Of a stretch of DNA of 64,000 bases, positions 34,718 through 43,186 are shown piece after piece. The position numbers and the translations under genes were made by a program. Numbering within the stretch: the first letter of the stretch is position 1; every line of letters starts with the position of its first letter. The notes beneath the pieces were generated by a model. It was not told where the DNA came from. It made no database searches and worked only from the letters and a program-made list of their open reading frames with translations. The stretch lies in NCBI GenBank assembly GCA_002305995.1, contig DBRN01000011.1, positions 124,001-188,000 on the forward strand. The letters run 5' to 3'. The stretch is from Atopobiaceae bacterium UBA1367 (GTDB taxonomy: Bacteria > Actinomycetota > Coriobacteriia > Coriobacteriales > Atopobiaceae).

Positions 34718-35398
34718 GTGGCACACAGGATCCTCATCGCAGATGACGACGGAGACATCCGCAGCGTGCTGTCCCTGTACCTGGAGAACGCCGGGTACGA
34801 GGTGGTTGAGGCGGCAGACGGGGAGGAGGCGTTGGCTGCGCTGCGGTCCCAGCGGGTGGACCTGTGCCTGCTCGACATCATGATGCCCGTGCTCGATGGC
34901 TATCACGTGCTCAGGCGCATCCGCGAGACGAGCGAGGTGCCCGTGATCATGATCTCTGCAAAGGGGCAGGACGCGGAGAAGATCCTCGGCCTGAACCTGG
35001 GCGCGGACGACTACATGGTCAAGCCGTTCAACCCCCTTGAGGCGGTGGCGCGCGTGAGCTCCAACCTCCGCCGTGCGCAGGGCGTGACGGCACAGCCCCC
35101 GCAGCCCCCGCTGCGCTGCCGCGACCTTGAGCTCGATGTGGCGGCGTGCGCCCTGACGCGTGGCGGCGTGCCCATCGACCTGACCCCCGTGGAGTTCCGC
35201 ATCATGACGATGCTCATGGAGCATCCCGGTCGCGTGTTCACCAAGCAGCAGATCTACGAGTGCGGGTGGGACGAGGAGTACGTCGCGGCCGAGAACAGCG
35301 TGATGGTCTGCATCAGCAAGCTGCGCGCGAAGCTCGATGATGACCCGCGGGCGTACGTGAGGACCATTCGCGGCCTCGGCTACCGGCTTGAGAGGTAG
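34718..35398 (+). CDS. OmpR/PhoB-type response regulator
   Basis: A 226-aa regulator. The receiver domain has the acidic pocket ADDDGD, the phosphoacceptor D53 in LCLLDIMMP and the switch Lys in YMVKPFNP. The C-terminal winged helix includes LTPVEFRIMTMLMEHPGRVFTKQQIYE and VRTIRGLGYRLER. The GTG at 34718 is chosen for its GGAAGGGG site; an ATG 15 bases earlier has none. It is 2 bases upstream of the kinase gene, an evident operon. The stimulus is unknown. Confidence 0.93.
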   Translation: MAHRILIADDDGDIRSVLSLYLENAGYEVVEAADGEEALAALRSQRVDLCLLDIMMPVLDGYHVLRRIRETSEVPVIMISAKGQDAEKILGLNLGADDYMVKPFNPLEAVARVSSNLRRAQGVTAQPPQPPLRCRDLELDVAACALTRGGVPIDLTPVEFRIMTMLMEHPGRVFTKQQIYECGWDEEYVAAENSVMVCISKLRAKLDDDPRAYVRTIRGLGYRLER

Positions 35399-35400
35399 TT

Positions 35401-36540
35401 ATGAGATGGCGCAGGGAACAGGCGGAGAGCCGTGCCGAGTTTGACCTCGCGACTCCCGAGGGCAGGAACGACCTCGTCTTCTACCTGGTTGGTCGCTTCA
35501 TCGTGGTGCTTCTGGCGGTCGTGGCGGTGGAGTCGCTGGTGACGTGGGCCGAGAGCCTGCTCTTCCTGCCCGTCCTGCGGAGCCTGGCACGAGATTCCCC
35601 CATGGTCGACCAGGGGGAGACCACCTCGGTCGTCTCCTTGGCCCAGTGGCTGCTGGGGTTCATCCGGTTCATGCCCCCGACGAGCTATCTGCAGATGACC
35701 GAGCTTGCGATGCGCTCTCTGGCGGTGGCGCTGGCGATCATCATGCTGCTGTTCCTCGTCCTGCCGCCCTGGCTCGGGGCCTTGGCGTTCTCACGCGTCG
35801 TGGTGCACAAGGTGAGCGCCCTCCAGCAGCGCCGCGAGCGGGAGCTCACCCAGATGGACCAGCAGCGCAGCCAGTTCATGACCGACGTCGCACACGACCT
35901 GCGCAGCCCGCTCATGGCCATAGCGGGGATGGCGCACGCCCTCTCGGACGGCGTCGTGCGCGACGAGGCCCTGCGCGACGAGTACCTGCGGTCCATCTGC
36001 GACAAGGCTGACAGGATGGGCAGCCTGGTCTCCTCGGTGTTCGACTACGCCAAGCTGGGAGGCGGCTCGTATGCGCTGGAGCGCGAGGTCATCGACCTGT
36101 CCCAGCTGCTGCTGCGAGAGGCGGCGGCAGCCTATGCCGACATCGAGGACGCGTCGATGCGCCTCACGGTGCTCGTGTCCGAGGAGCGCTGCCCCATCGA
36201 CGCCGATCCAATGCAGCTGGCGCGGGTCGTCACGAACCTGCTGACAAACGCGGTCCGACACAACCGGGCAGGCACGGAGGTCGCCTTGATGCTGGTGCGC
36301 CGGGCAGGCGTCGCCCACGTGGTGGTGGCGGACACGGGCGACCCCATAGCGGGCGACCCAGAGGACCTGTTCCGGCCCTTCTCGCGAGGCGACGCCTCAC
36401 GATCGCCATCGGGTGGCAGCGGCCTAGGCCTCTCCATATGCAGGCGCATCGCGGAGATGCATGGGTATGACCTGACCTTGGTGCAGCCCTATGGGCGCTT
36501 CGGCAAGGCGTTCGTGCTGAAGTGCGTCGTCGTGGGCTGA
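35401..36540 (+). CDS. Sensor histidine kinase, partner of the adjacent regulator
   Basis: A 379-aa kinase. Two membrane helices (about residues 26-48 and 100-128) enclose an extracellular loop of about 50 residues, so a small sensor domain. The H-box FMTDVAHDLRSPLMAIAG has H165; the N-box is VVTNLLTNAVRHNRAG, the G1 region VADTGDPIAGDPEDLFRPF and the G2 region GGSGLGLSICRRI. The ATG lies 2 bases after the regulator stop. The signal is unknown. Confidence 0.92.
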   Translation: MRWRREQAESRAEFDLATPEGRNDLVFYLVGRFIVVLLAVVAVESLVTWAESLLFLPVLRSLARDSPMVDQGETTSVVSLAQWLLGFIRFMPPTSYLQMTELAMRSLAVALAIIMLLFLVLPPWLGALAFSRVVVHKVSALQQRRERELTQMDQQRSQFMTDVAHDLRSPLMAIAGMAHALSDGVVRDEALRDEYLRSICDKADRMGSLVSSVFDYAKLGGGSYALEREVIDLSQLLLREAAAAYADIEDASMRLTVLVSEERCPIDADPMQLARVVTNLLTNAVRHNRAGTEVALMLVRRAGVAHVVVADTGDPIAGDPEDLFRPFSRGDASRSPSGGSGLGLSICRRIAEMHGYDLTLVQPYGRFGKAFVLKCVVVG

Positions 36541-36563
36541 CGCACCCTCGGCAAGGGTGCGTC
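36539..36563 (+). terminator. Terminator of the two-component operon
   Basis: 10-bp stem GACGCACCCT-CGGCA-AGGGTGCGTC starting at the kinase stop codon. Confidence 0.65.
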
Positions 36564-36626
36564 GGGTGCGTACGACCGCGCCGTTTTTGTAGGTGATGGA
36601 CACGCCCCGGCAAGGGTACGTCAGCC

Positions 36627-38042
36627 TCATTCCAGGCCTTCTCCCAGATCCTGGCCATTGCTCTCGATCACGCGCTGATACCAGAAGAAGCTGTCCTTGG
36701 GCACGCGTGCCAGCTTGCGCTCGTCCAGCTCGTCGCGATCCACGAATACGAAGCCGTATCGCTTGGAGAAGCCGTCGGAGCTGCTCACCACATCGATGAA
36801 GGTCCAGGCGTTGTACGAGATGACGGGAATGCCGTCCATGGCGATGGCCTTGCCCATCTCGCAGATGTGCTTGCGCAGGTAGTCGATGCGGTAGTCGTCG
36901 TGCACACGCCCGTCCTCAGCGATGCCCTCACGTACGCCAATCCCGTTCTCGGTGATCATGAGCGGCAGGCGGTAGCGCTGCCAGAGCTCGCGCAACGAGC
37001 GACGGAAGCCCACCGGGTCGATGGCCCATCCGTACTCGGTGGCAACGAGGTAGGGGTTGTCGACGTAGCGGAAGCGTCCCGGCACCGAGAGGTGCAGGAT
37101 GGAGAGGTAGTCGGCGGGCGCGTCCTCGGGGCACCACTCGGCCGCGTAGGTGAGGTAGTAGTTAAAGCCTATGTAGTCGGGCCTTCCGGCCGCCAGGATC
37201 TCCGCGTCTTCGGGCTCGAAGTCGGGCATCCAGCCGTGCTCGGTCAGCCAGTTGACGTAATAGGAGGGATACTCGCCGAACACATGGATGTCGGTGAGAT
37301 AGTAGTTGTAGAGGTTGTCCGCGTCCTGCGAGGCGATGACGTCCTCGGGCCTGCAGGTGGCCGGGTAGCTGGGCAGGTACGCGAAGGTGGGACCGATCTT
37401 CGCCTCGGGCAGCATCTCGTGGCAGAGCGCGATGGCGCGCGCCCCCGCCAGGAACATGTGGTGGTCGATCTGATGGCGAACCCTCTCGCGGCGCGTGAGG
37501 TCCGGCTCGTCGATGGGCATGTGCTTGCGGATCATCAAGTTCTGCTCATTGATGGTCTGCCACCAGCGCACGCGTGCGCCGAACTCCGTGAAGCAGGTGT
37601 GGGCGTAGCGCACGTAGCAGTCGATGGTCTTGCGGCTGCGCCAGCCGCCGTAGGCGTCCTCCAGATGTTGGGGGAGGTCGAAGTGGTAGAGGGTCACGAT
37701 GGGCTCGATGTCGTGGCGCCCCAGCTCGTCGAGCACACGGTGGTAGAAGGCGATGCCCTCGGCGTTGGGCTCCGCCTCGTCTCCCAACGGGTAGATGCGC
37801 GTCCAGTTGATGGAGAAGCGGTAGCTCCTGAGGCCCAGCTCGGCCATGAGGGCGATGTCCTCACGGTAGCGATGGTAGAAGTCGGCCGCAACCGAAGAGT
37901 CCGCGTAGTCGGCGGAATGCGTCCGAGAGAGCACGTCTGCGACGGAGACACCCTTGCCGCCCTCGTGGATGCCACCCTCCACCTGGAAGGCACTGGTGCT
38001 GGCGCCCCACAGGAAGTTCTCGGGAAAGATGCCTTTGGTCAT
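36627..38042 (-). CDS. GH1 6-phospho-beta-glucosidase (copy 1)
   Basis: A 471-aa GH1 enzyme. FPENFLWGASTSAFQVEGG is the family N-terminal signature. The acid/base Glu lies in WWQTINEQNL and the nucleophile Glu in LMITENGIG. The phosphate-binding stretch SSSDGFSKRYGFVFVD supports 6-phospho-glycoside substrates. Cytoplasmic. It follows the EIIBC gene at 38115 after 72 bases, so the pair forms a beta-glucoside uptake and cleavage operon, divergent from the GntR gene at 39614. Start at 38042 with a GAGAGGTGA site. Confidence 0.92.
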   Translation of the reverse strand: MTKGIFPENFLWGASTSAFQVEGGIHEGGKGVSVADVLSRTHSADYADSSVAADFYHRYREDIALMAELGLRSYRFSINWTRIYPLGDEAEPNAEGIAFYHRVLDELGRHDIEPIVTLYHFDLPQHLEDAYGGWRSRKTIDCYVRYAHTCFTEFGARVRWWQTINEQNLMIRKHMPIDEPDLTRRERVRHQIDHHMFLAGARAIALCHEMLPEAKIGPTFAYLPSYPATCRPEDVIASQDADNLYNYYLTDIHVFGEYPSYYVNWLTEHGWMPDFEPEDAEILAAGRPDYIGFNYYLTYAAEWCPEDAPADYLSILHLSVPGRFRYVDNPYLVATEYGWAIDPVGFRRSLRELWQRYRLPLMITENGIGVREGIAEDGRVHDDYRIDYLRKHICEMGKAIAMDGIPVISYNAWTFIDVVSSSDGFSKRYGFVFVDRDELDERKLARVPKDSFFWYQRVIESNGQDLGEGLE

Positions 38043-38114
38043 GAGTTCACCTCTCAATGATCTTGGGGTGCGGTTCCCGCGCGGGCTTGCGCGGGAACCG
38101 CCGGGAAGGAGGTC

Positions 38115-39473
38115 CTACCTCACGTTCTCGTCCGGACCTAGGATGAAGGCCAGGGCGGCCGCACCGAAGAAAGCCACGACGATGGCGATGCAGAAGGCCG
38201 CGAAACCCTCGCCGAAGAACGTCGGCAACGTGAGAATCGAGGGGATTGCCACCGCATAGGCCCTGGCACCGCCCACGCCGGCGATGGCACCGCCTACGGC
38301 GCCGGCGATGACTACGGCGATCATTGGGCGCTTGTACTTGAGGTTCACACCATAGAGCGCGGGCTCGGTGATGCCGAAGAGGGCGGTGAGGGCCGCGGAG
38401 AGCGCGACGGAGCGCATCTCCTTGTCCTTGAGGCGCAGGAAGGTGCCGAAGGCAGCGCCGGCCTGGGAGAAGTTGGAGGGACCGGTGAACGCCCAAAGCG
38501 TGGTGGAGCCATACGCGGACACCTCGTTGATACCGATGGGCACGAGGGCGCGATGCATGCCGAACATGACCAGGATGGAGTACACGCCGCCGAAGAATGC
38601 GCCGGCCAGCAGCGGTGAGAAGCTGGTGATCATCTGGAAGAAGTTGCCGACGGCAACCGACGTGTAGTTGCCGAACGGGCCGAAGACGAGCAAGGTGAGG
38701 GGAACCATCACGATGAGCGAGATCATGGGTGCTACGACCGACTTCATGATGGCCGGAATGACCCTGTTGAGGGCCCTCTCGAGATAGGAATAGGCCCAAA
38801 CGGCCAAGATGGTCGGTATGACCGACGAGCCGTAGGTGGTGTTGATGACGGGGATGCCCAGGAAGGTGATGGCCTCGTTCTCAGCCATGAAGGTCACGAG
38901 GCTGGGGTACACGAGCGCCGCTCCGATGGTCATGGATATGACCGCATCGCACTTGAAGACCTTGGCGGCGGTGTAGGCCAGGATGATGGGCATGAAGTAG
39001 AAGACTGCGTCGGCTGCGGCATTGAGGATCTGGTAGGTGCCTGTGGTGTTGGCAAGCACGCCGGTGGTGGCAAGCAGCACAAGCAGGCCCTTGATGACGC
39101 CCGCTCCGGCGAGGGCGGGGATGGTGGGGGTGAAGACGCTCGCGATGATGTTGAGCACTCTCTGCCATGCTGGACCTTGCTCCTCATCCTCCTCTATCAC
39201 CTCATCGACCGAGCCACCGGCGATGGTGGGATAAGTCTCGACCATCTCGTCGTAGACGGCGGAGGCTTCGTTGCCGATGACGACCTGCGTCTGGCCGTTG
39301 GCCTCGACGACCTTCAGGACCTTTGCTAGGCCCTCCAGGGCATCCTTGTCCGCCCGTGCGGGATCCCTCAGGATGAGCCTCAGGCGCGTGAAGCAGTGCG
39401 TTGCGCTGCTGATGTTGTCGATGCCTCCCACGTTGCCAACGATGTCGGTGATCAGTTTCTCGTACTGGGCCAT
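38115..39473 (-). CDS. PTS EIIBC permease, beta-glucoside type (copy 1)
   Basis: A 452-aa permease. The EIIB domain carries phosphocysteine C27 in SSATHCFTRLRL; an acidic linker (EVIEEDEEQG) leads to the EIIC domain, with VFTPTIPALAGAGVIKGLLVLL and GITEPALYGVNLKYKRP. The C-terminal EIIA found in BglP/BglF is absent, so phosphate must come from another EIIA, possibly that of ScrA. It precedes the GH1 gene in the same operon. The start has GAAAGGAAGG upstream. Its promoter lies between two TTGTC-N-GACAA dyads. Confidence 0.92.
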   Translation of the reverse strand: MAQYEKLITDIVGNVGGIDNISSATHCFTRLRLILRDPARADKDALEGLAKVLKVVEANGQTQVVIGNEASAVYDEMVETYPTIAGGSVDEVIEEDEEQGPAWQRVLNIIASVFTPTIPALAGAGVIKGLLVLLATTGVLANTTGTYQILNAAADAVFYFMPIILAYTAAKVFKCDAVISMTIGAALVYPSLVTFMAENEAITFLGIPVINTTYGSSVIPTILAVWAYSYLERALNRVIPAIMKSVVAPMISLIVMVPLTLLVFGPFGNYTSVAVGNFFQMITSFSPLLAGAFFGGVYSILVMFGMHRALVPIGINEVSAYGSTTLWAFTGPSNFSQAGAAFGTFLRLKDKEMRSVALSAALTALFGITEPALYGVNLKYKRPMIAVVIAGAVGGAIAGVGGARAYAVAIPSILTLPTFFGEGFAAFCIAIVVAFFGAAALAFILGPDENVR

Positions 39474-39516
39474 GCGTCCTTCCTTTCTCCCGTCAGACAT
39501 TGTTATCTTATGTCTG

Positions 39517-39527
39517 TTGTCTGACAA
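39517..39527. promoter_or_regulatory. GntR/FadR-type operator O1
   Basis: TTGTCTGACAA, a TTGTC-N-GACAA dyad nested within a longer dyad (TATCTTAT at 39504-39511, ATAAGATA at 39531-39538). It lies just past the -10 of the EIIBC promoter. Confidence 0.7.
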
Positions 39528-39532
39528 GATAT

Positions 39533-39561
39533 AAGATAGAGAATCGTCGGATATTTGTCAA
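39533..39561 (-). promoter_or_regulatory. Promoter of the beta-glucoside EIIBC-GH1 operon
   Basis: Minus-strand TTGACA (39556-39561) and TATCTT (39533-39538), spacer 17 bases, placed between the two dyads. Confidence 0.65.
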
Positions 39562-39576
39562 GCAGAACGTGATAAT

Positions 39577-39587
39577 TTGTCAGACAA
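39577..39587. promoter_or_regulatory. GntR/FadR-type operator O2
   Basis: TTGTCAGACAA, the same dyad with the opposite centre base, 60 bases from O1 and close to the gntR start. It suggests repression of both divergent genes. Confidence 0.7.
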
Positions 39588-39613
39588 GAGATAAACGGAT
39601 GAGGGAGCCACGC

Positions 39614-40324
39614 ATGACAAGGCAGGCACCACTTGACGAGCTCTTTGGCAGTGGGCCAAAGCAGAGTATGTCCGATCAGGTGTACGAGCGGATACGGGAC
39701 ATGATCGCCTCTGGGAGGCTGGCCGAGGGCTACGCCTTCCCCAACGAGACGGAGATGTGCCAACAGATGCGCATCGGGCGCAGCACGCTGCGTGAGGCCT
39801 ACAAGCAGCTTGTGTTGGCGGGCTACATCACGCGCACCAAACGCGGGACCTTCGTCAACAGCCGCGAGGCGGTATTGGAAGCCATGCCACTCAAGGCCGT
39901 GGTCGAGGAGAGCAGCGCAGAGGAGTTTCGCGAGTTCCGCCACATGCTGGAGCAGCAGGCGTCGACGCTGGCGGCGGCACATGCCACCAAGGAGGATCTC
40001 GCCGAGCTCGAGTCCGTCCAGGCGCAGCTGGTCGGGGCACGCGACACGCTTGACGTCAATGCCATGATGCGGCTGGACAAGGCCTTCCACGTGGGCATCG
40101 CGGGTGCTACGCACAACCAGCTGTTCACCGCTTCGATGCGCGCGGTCTCGGCAGTGTGGAACGCGCAGGTGCTAAGGAACTTCGAGCATGCGGTGGAGGT
40201 GGATCGATCCATTCTGCAAGCCATGGTTGCCGATCACGAGGCAATACTCCAGGCATTGCGAGGTCACGACGCGGAGGCCGCGCGCGAGGCGATGAGAAGG
40301 CACATAGCCCATGTGTCCCTGTAG
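39614..40324 (+). CDS. GntR-family regulator, FadR/FCD subfamily
   Basis: A 236-aa regulator. The winged helix (VYERIRDMIASGRLAEGYAFPNETEMCQQMRIGRSTLREAYKQLVLAGYITRTKRGTFV) is followed by an all-helical FCD effector domain (RHMLEQQASTLAA...MMRLDKAFHVGIAGATHN...MVADHEAILQALRGHDAEAAREAMRRHI). The ATG at 39614 is preferred for GAGGGAG upstream; an ATG 15 bases earlier is possible. It is divergent from the EIIBC-GH1 operon, its likely target. A decayed copy of its last 13 codons lies at 53305-53350. Confidence 0.9.
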   Translation: MTRQAPLDELFGSGPKQSMSDQVYERIRDMIASGRLAEGYAFPNETEMCQQMRIGRSTLREAYKQLVLAGYITRTKRGTFVNSREAVLEAMPLKAVVEESSAEEFREFRHMLEQQASTLAAAHATKEDLAELESVQAQLVGARDTLDVNAMMRLDKAFHVGIAGATHNQLFTASMRAVSAVWNAQVLRNFEHAVEVDRSILQAMVADHEAILQALRGHDAEAAREAMRRHIAHVSL

Positions 40325-40397
40325 GCATAGGCGGGCCTCTTACGATTCACGGGGCGTGCCTTCACATGAAAAAGGCCCTAAAGGGCCTGGCAGATTA

Positions 40398-40432
40398 TGG
40401 TGCGGCCGAAAGGAATTGAACCTTTGTGGGAC
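40398..40432 (-). other. tRNA 3'-end fragment
   Basis: Minus strand: an AAAGG-TTCAATT-CCTTT T-arm, then CGGCCGC and ACCA, exactly the last part of a tRNA. The rest of a tRNA is not present upstream. A following hairpin (AGGCCC-TTTA-GGGCCT with TTTTTC, about 40367-40389) acts as its terminator. It resembles an old integration scar. Confidence 0.55.
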
Positions 40433-40443
40433 TCTTTGGGCCT

Positions 40444-40700
40444 CGTAGAAGCGCCTCATGTACCTGAGATTTCCCAACGAGAATCCCTTGGCATCTGGAT
40501 CTCCTTTCTCAGGTTCCGACTCAGGGCGACATAGAAGCCCGAGCCGTAGGTATTCTCCGCCTGCGTCTCGACGATATCGCGACCCAACGACCAGTAGAAG
40601 CTTGGCCTTCCCTTGAGTGCCCTGCCGCTCATTGCGTCCCCGATCTCTGCTGCTACCCTGACTGTCATAGTGCGGACGACTGTCGCGCAAAGAGGCCAAT
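40444..40700 (-). pseudogene. Remnant of a DUF1016 (YhcG-like) nuclease gene
   Basis: Minus strand: one frame gives FYWSLGRDIVETQAENTYGSGFYVALSRNLRKEI, and the next frame continues with PDAKGFSLGNLRYMRRFYEA, together the DUF1016 N-terminal domain. A one-base shift separates them and the PDDEXK nuclease half is missing. It lies directly upstream of the tRNA 3'-end fragment. Such genes often travel with restriction systems or islands, so this is likely debris of a lost element. Confidence 0.65.
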
Positions 40701-40765
40701 ACGGAGCGCGCCCGACAGCTTGCGACAAAGCTGCCGGGCGCTCCCGCTAGGAACGGGTGTCTCCG

Positions 40766-42067
40766 TTACTCGGCAGCGTGTGCTGCTGCCAAGGCCTGCT
40801 CCTCCTCGTACGCCTGGTTGTCGGCGATCTTGAAGAAGGGGTAGTACAGCAGGGCACTGGAAGCCATGCAGATGAGTAGGACGACCATGTACATCGGTCC
40901 GCCGACGATCAGCGCATTGACGAAGCTGGGCATCGCGAATGGAAGCGAGATGGTCGGATTGTAGCTGATGGGTAGGACGGAGCATAGGGCCATGCCGATC
41001 AGACCAGGAACGATGGACGCAAATAGCATGGGGATGAAGAAGATGGGGTTGAGCATCACGGGCACGCCAAAGATGACCGGCTCGTTGATGTTGAAGATGT
41101 TGGGGATCGTCATGAGGCTGCGCATGGCTTTGAACTTCTCGGACCTGGCGGTGAACATGTCGAGACAGAGGCCGATGGTGTTGCCGGTGCCACCGAAGTA
41201 GCAGCACAGACCCACAAGACCGAACATGGCGTGCGGCATCGGATCCCCAGCAAGGTAGGCGGCCTGATTCTCGATGTTGACGGCTATGATAACAGGATAG
41301 ACCACCGAGAGGATGGAGTTGGGGTGCACGCCGAAGAACCAGATGAGGTTGCAGGCTGTGAACACGATGAGGTTGGTCCAAGGCGAGGAGCTCACGCCCA
41401 CGAGTGGCGCGGCGATGATCTGTGATACGAAGGAGAAGACGTTGCCCCACTGGGTGAAGGTGAAGCCCCACTTGATCAGGAAGATGACGCCGAAGATGAT
41501 CATGGCGGAGAAGACAGGACTTAGGGAGTCGGTGACCATGGGCGGAACGGAGTCAGGAAGGGTGAGCTTGATGTTCTTGCGCGTGAGGAAGCCGTAGAAG
41601 CTGGCTACGAAGATGGAGAACACGATTGCGACGAAGATGCCGTCAGAGCCCAGGTAGTTCGACATGTAGGCGCTGATGGTGCTGTCCTCGCTGACCGTTA
41701 CCGTCGAGGGGACCAGTGCGAGGAACGATGCCATGGAGAGGACGGCGGCCGTGATGGGGTTCGTGCCGTCTTCCTTGGCGTACTGGTAGGCGATGAGCCA
41801 CGAGATGTAGATGCCAAGCAGCGACATCGTCGAGCCGATGAGCTCGGTGCCGCACTGGGCGAGGCCGCTGCTCTGCAGGAAGTCCGACACGCCCGGGATA
41901 GGCAGGTTGATGATGATGGCGATGAGTGCCACGCCCAAGGTCAGGGGCATGGACTGCATCATGCCTCCTGAGATGGCTTTCAGATACTTGTTCTCACTCA
42001 GGTGGGTAGCCATTGGACCGACTTTGGAGTTCATCCACTCGGTCATGGTGTCCATAGCGTTTGCCAT
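40766..42067 (-). CDS. PTS EIIC permease, lactose/cellobiose family
   Basis: A 433-aa membrane protein with about ten helices, the length of CelB/LicC-type EIIC. Typical segments are MTEWMNSKVGPMATHLSENKYLKAISGGMM at the N-terminus and NIFNINEPVIFGVPVMLNPIFFIPML, the substrate loop. It would transport and phosphorylate a beta-diglucoside, but separate EIIA and EIIB genes are absent nearby. It is divergent from the RpiR-family gene and shares a TATTCAAAATGT motif with the ROK/GH1 intergenic region. RBS AGGAAGG-like before the ATG. Confidence 0.9.
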   Translation of the reverse strand: MANAMDTMTEWMNSKVGPMATHLSENKYLKAISGGMMQSMPLTLGVALIAIIINLPIPGVSDFLQSSGLAQCGTELIGSTMSLLGIYISWLIAYQYAKEDGTNPITAAVLSMASFLALVPSTVTVSEDSTISAYMSNYLGSDGIFVAIVFSIFVASFYGFLTRKNIKLTLPDSVPPMVTDSLSPVFSAMIIFGVIFLIKWGFTFTQWGNVFSFVSQIIAAPLVGVSSSPWTNLIVFTACNLIWFFGVHPNSILSVVYPVIIAVNIENQAAYLAGDPMPHAMFGLVGLCCYFGGTGNTIGLCLDMFTARSEKFKAMRSLMTIPNIFNINEPVIFGVPVMLNPIFFIPMLFASIVPGLIGMALCSVLPISYNPTISLPFAMPSFVNALIVGGPMYMVVLLICMASSALLYYPFFKIADNQAYEEEQALAAAHAAE

Positions 42068-42146
42068 TGATCCCTTCCTTTCCTCGATCTCGGTTTGCCT
42101 CGGCCTGTGAGTCCTTGGCTTCTTAGAGGCATCATAGCAAATTACT

Positions 42147-42158
42147 ATTCAAAATGTA
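42147..42158. promoter_or_regulatory. TATTCAAAATGT motif upstream of EIIC
   Basis: This 12-mer lies about 80 bases upstream of the EIIC start in an AT-rich stretch. The identical 12-mer is at 44181-44192 between the ROK and GH1 genes. It could be a shared activator or repressor site. Confidence 0.4.
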
Positions 42159-42260
42159 AAGAGAAAAATGAATACAGATGCAAAATTGTTTAGACTGGCT
42201 AGTTTGCAGCATGAACTGAGGCGCTGTAAAGTTCCAGTCGTACTGCTTTTTACTGCCTTC

Positions 42261-42282
42261 TCTAGCGACCATGGTCGCTAGA
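42261..42282. promoter_or_regulatory. 22-bp perfect palindrome in the RpiR-gene promoter
   Basis: TCTAGCGACCA and its exact mirror complement, overlapping a TAGAAT -10 hexamer at 42279-42284. A near match, GCGATTATGGTTGC, is at 50280-50293 before the second EIIBC gene. Probable RpiR-family operator. Confidence 0.65.
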
Positions 42283-42316
42283 ATGAATACGGAGTTAGAG
42301 AAGTAGGGAGACTTCT

Positions 42317-43072
42317 GTGAATATATTCGACCTCATGGAGACCAAGCTGCGGTCGTTCACCAAGACGGACCGCACGATCTATGAGAACCTCAAGCGACAT
42401 CCCAACGAGTTCGCACAGGCTAGCTACGGTGAGCTCGTCAGCGTGATGGGCGTCTCGCAGTCCGCACTCACGCGTTTTGCCAAGAAGCTCGGGTTTAACG
42501 GATACGCAGATCTCCAGTTCCAGCTGAACAACGACGTTAGGAGTCAGGCTGGTCTGGTGGAGGAGGAGACGAACGCCCAGATATATGCAGGCTTCCTCAA
42601 ATGCGTAGAGGACGAGGTCGACCGGGCAGAGCTCGAACGCCTGGCTCACGACATCCTTGCGGCAGACAAGGTCACGTGCCTGGGCTTTCAGTACTCGGGC
42701 CTGCCTGCACGGTTCCTGAGTTTCAACCTGCTCACGGGATACGGCATCGATGCCGACAAGCCCGAGTTCGACTATCTCATACATCCCTACACGGAGAAGG
42801 ACCTCCTCATCATCTTCTCGGCCGCATCCGGAGAGTTCTTCCGTCCGCTGCTCAAGCGGCTGAACGTCCTTGACCGGCGCGACAGGCCTCGCGTGGTGCT
42901 CGTGACCATGAGCCCCAAGCATGTTCTGCGCCGCCAGAGCGATCAGGTCATCTTGCTGCCGTCGTCGGGAAAGGTCATCGCTCCCCATCTTGTGACACTG
43001 GAAAACATGATGTTCCTGATGTTTGCCGACATGCTCCTCGCCGAGGTCGAACGCGTCAGGGAGGAGCTGTAG
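42317..43072 (+). CDS. RpiR-family regulator (HTH plus SIS domain)
   Basis: A 251-aa regulator. N-terminal HTH_6 (TKTDRTIYENLKRHPNEFAQASYGELVSVMGVSQSALTRFAKKLGFNGYADLQ) and C-terminal SIS sugar-phosphate-binding domain (ILAADKVTCLGFQYSGLPARFL...DLLIIFSAASGEFF). The start is GTG, with GGGAGA 8 bases before it. It is divergent from the EIIC gene and probably controls it. The palindrome at 42261-42282 suggests autoregulation, and its partner site suggests control of the EIIBC at 50338 too. Confidence 0.9.
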   Translation: MNIFDLMETKLRSFTKTDRTIYENLKRHPNEFAQASYGELVSVMGVSQSALTRFAKKLGFNGYADLQFQLNNDVRSQAGLVEEETNAQIYAGFLKCVEDEVDRAELERLAHDILAADKVTCLGFQYSGLPARFLSFNLLTGYGIDADKPEFDYLIHPYTEKDLLIIFSAASGEFFRPLLKRLNVLDRRDRPRVVLVTMSPKHVLRRQSDQVILLPSSGKVIAPHLVTLENMMFLMFADMLLAEVERVREEL

Positions 43073-43186
43073 AGGCGGAGCGTAGCGCATTCGTCTGGCG
43101 CCCGCCATCCTTGTACGGAAAGGTCAGCAGTTCGTCCCCCAACGTGAAGGGCGGCCGGTCGGCGCCATGCGATGGGAGTTGTGTTG

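Noticed and set aside
40398..40432. Complete tRNA gene
   Set aside because: Only the T-arm and acceptor 3' strand are present; no D-arm or anticodon arm could be found upstream.
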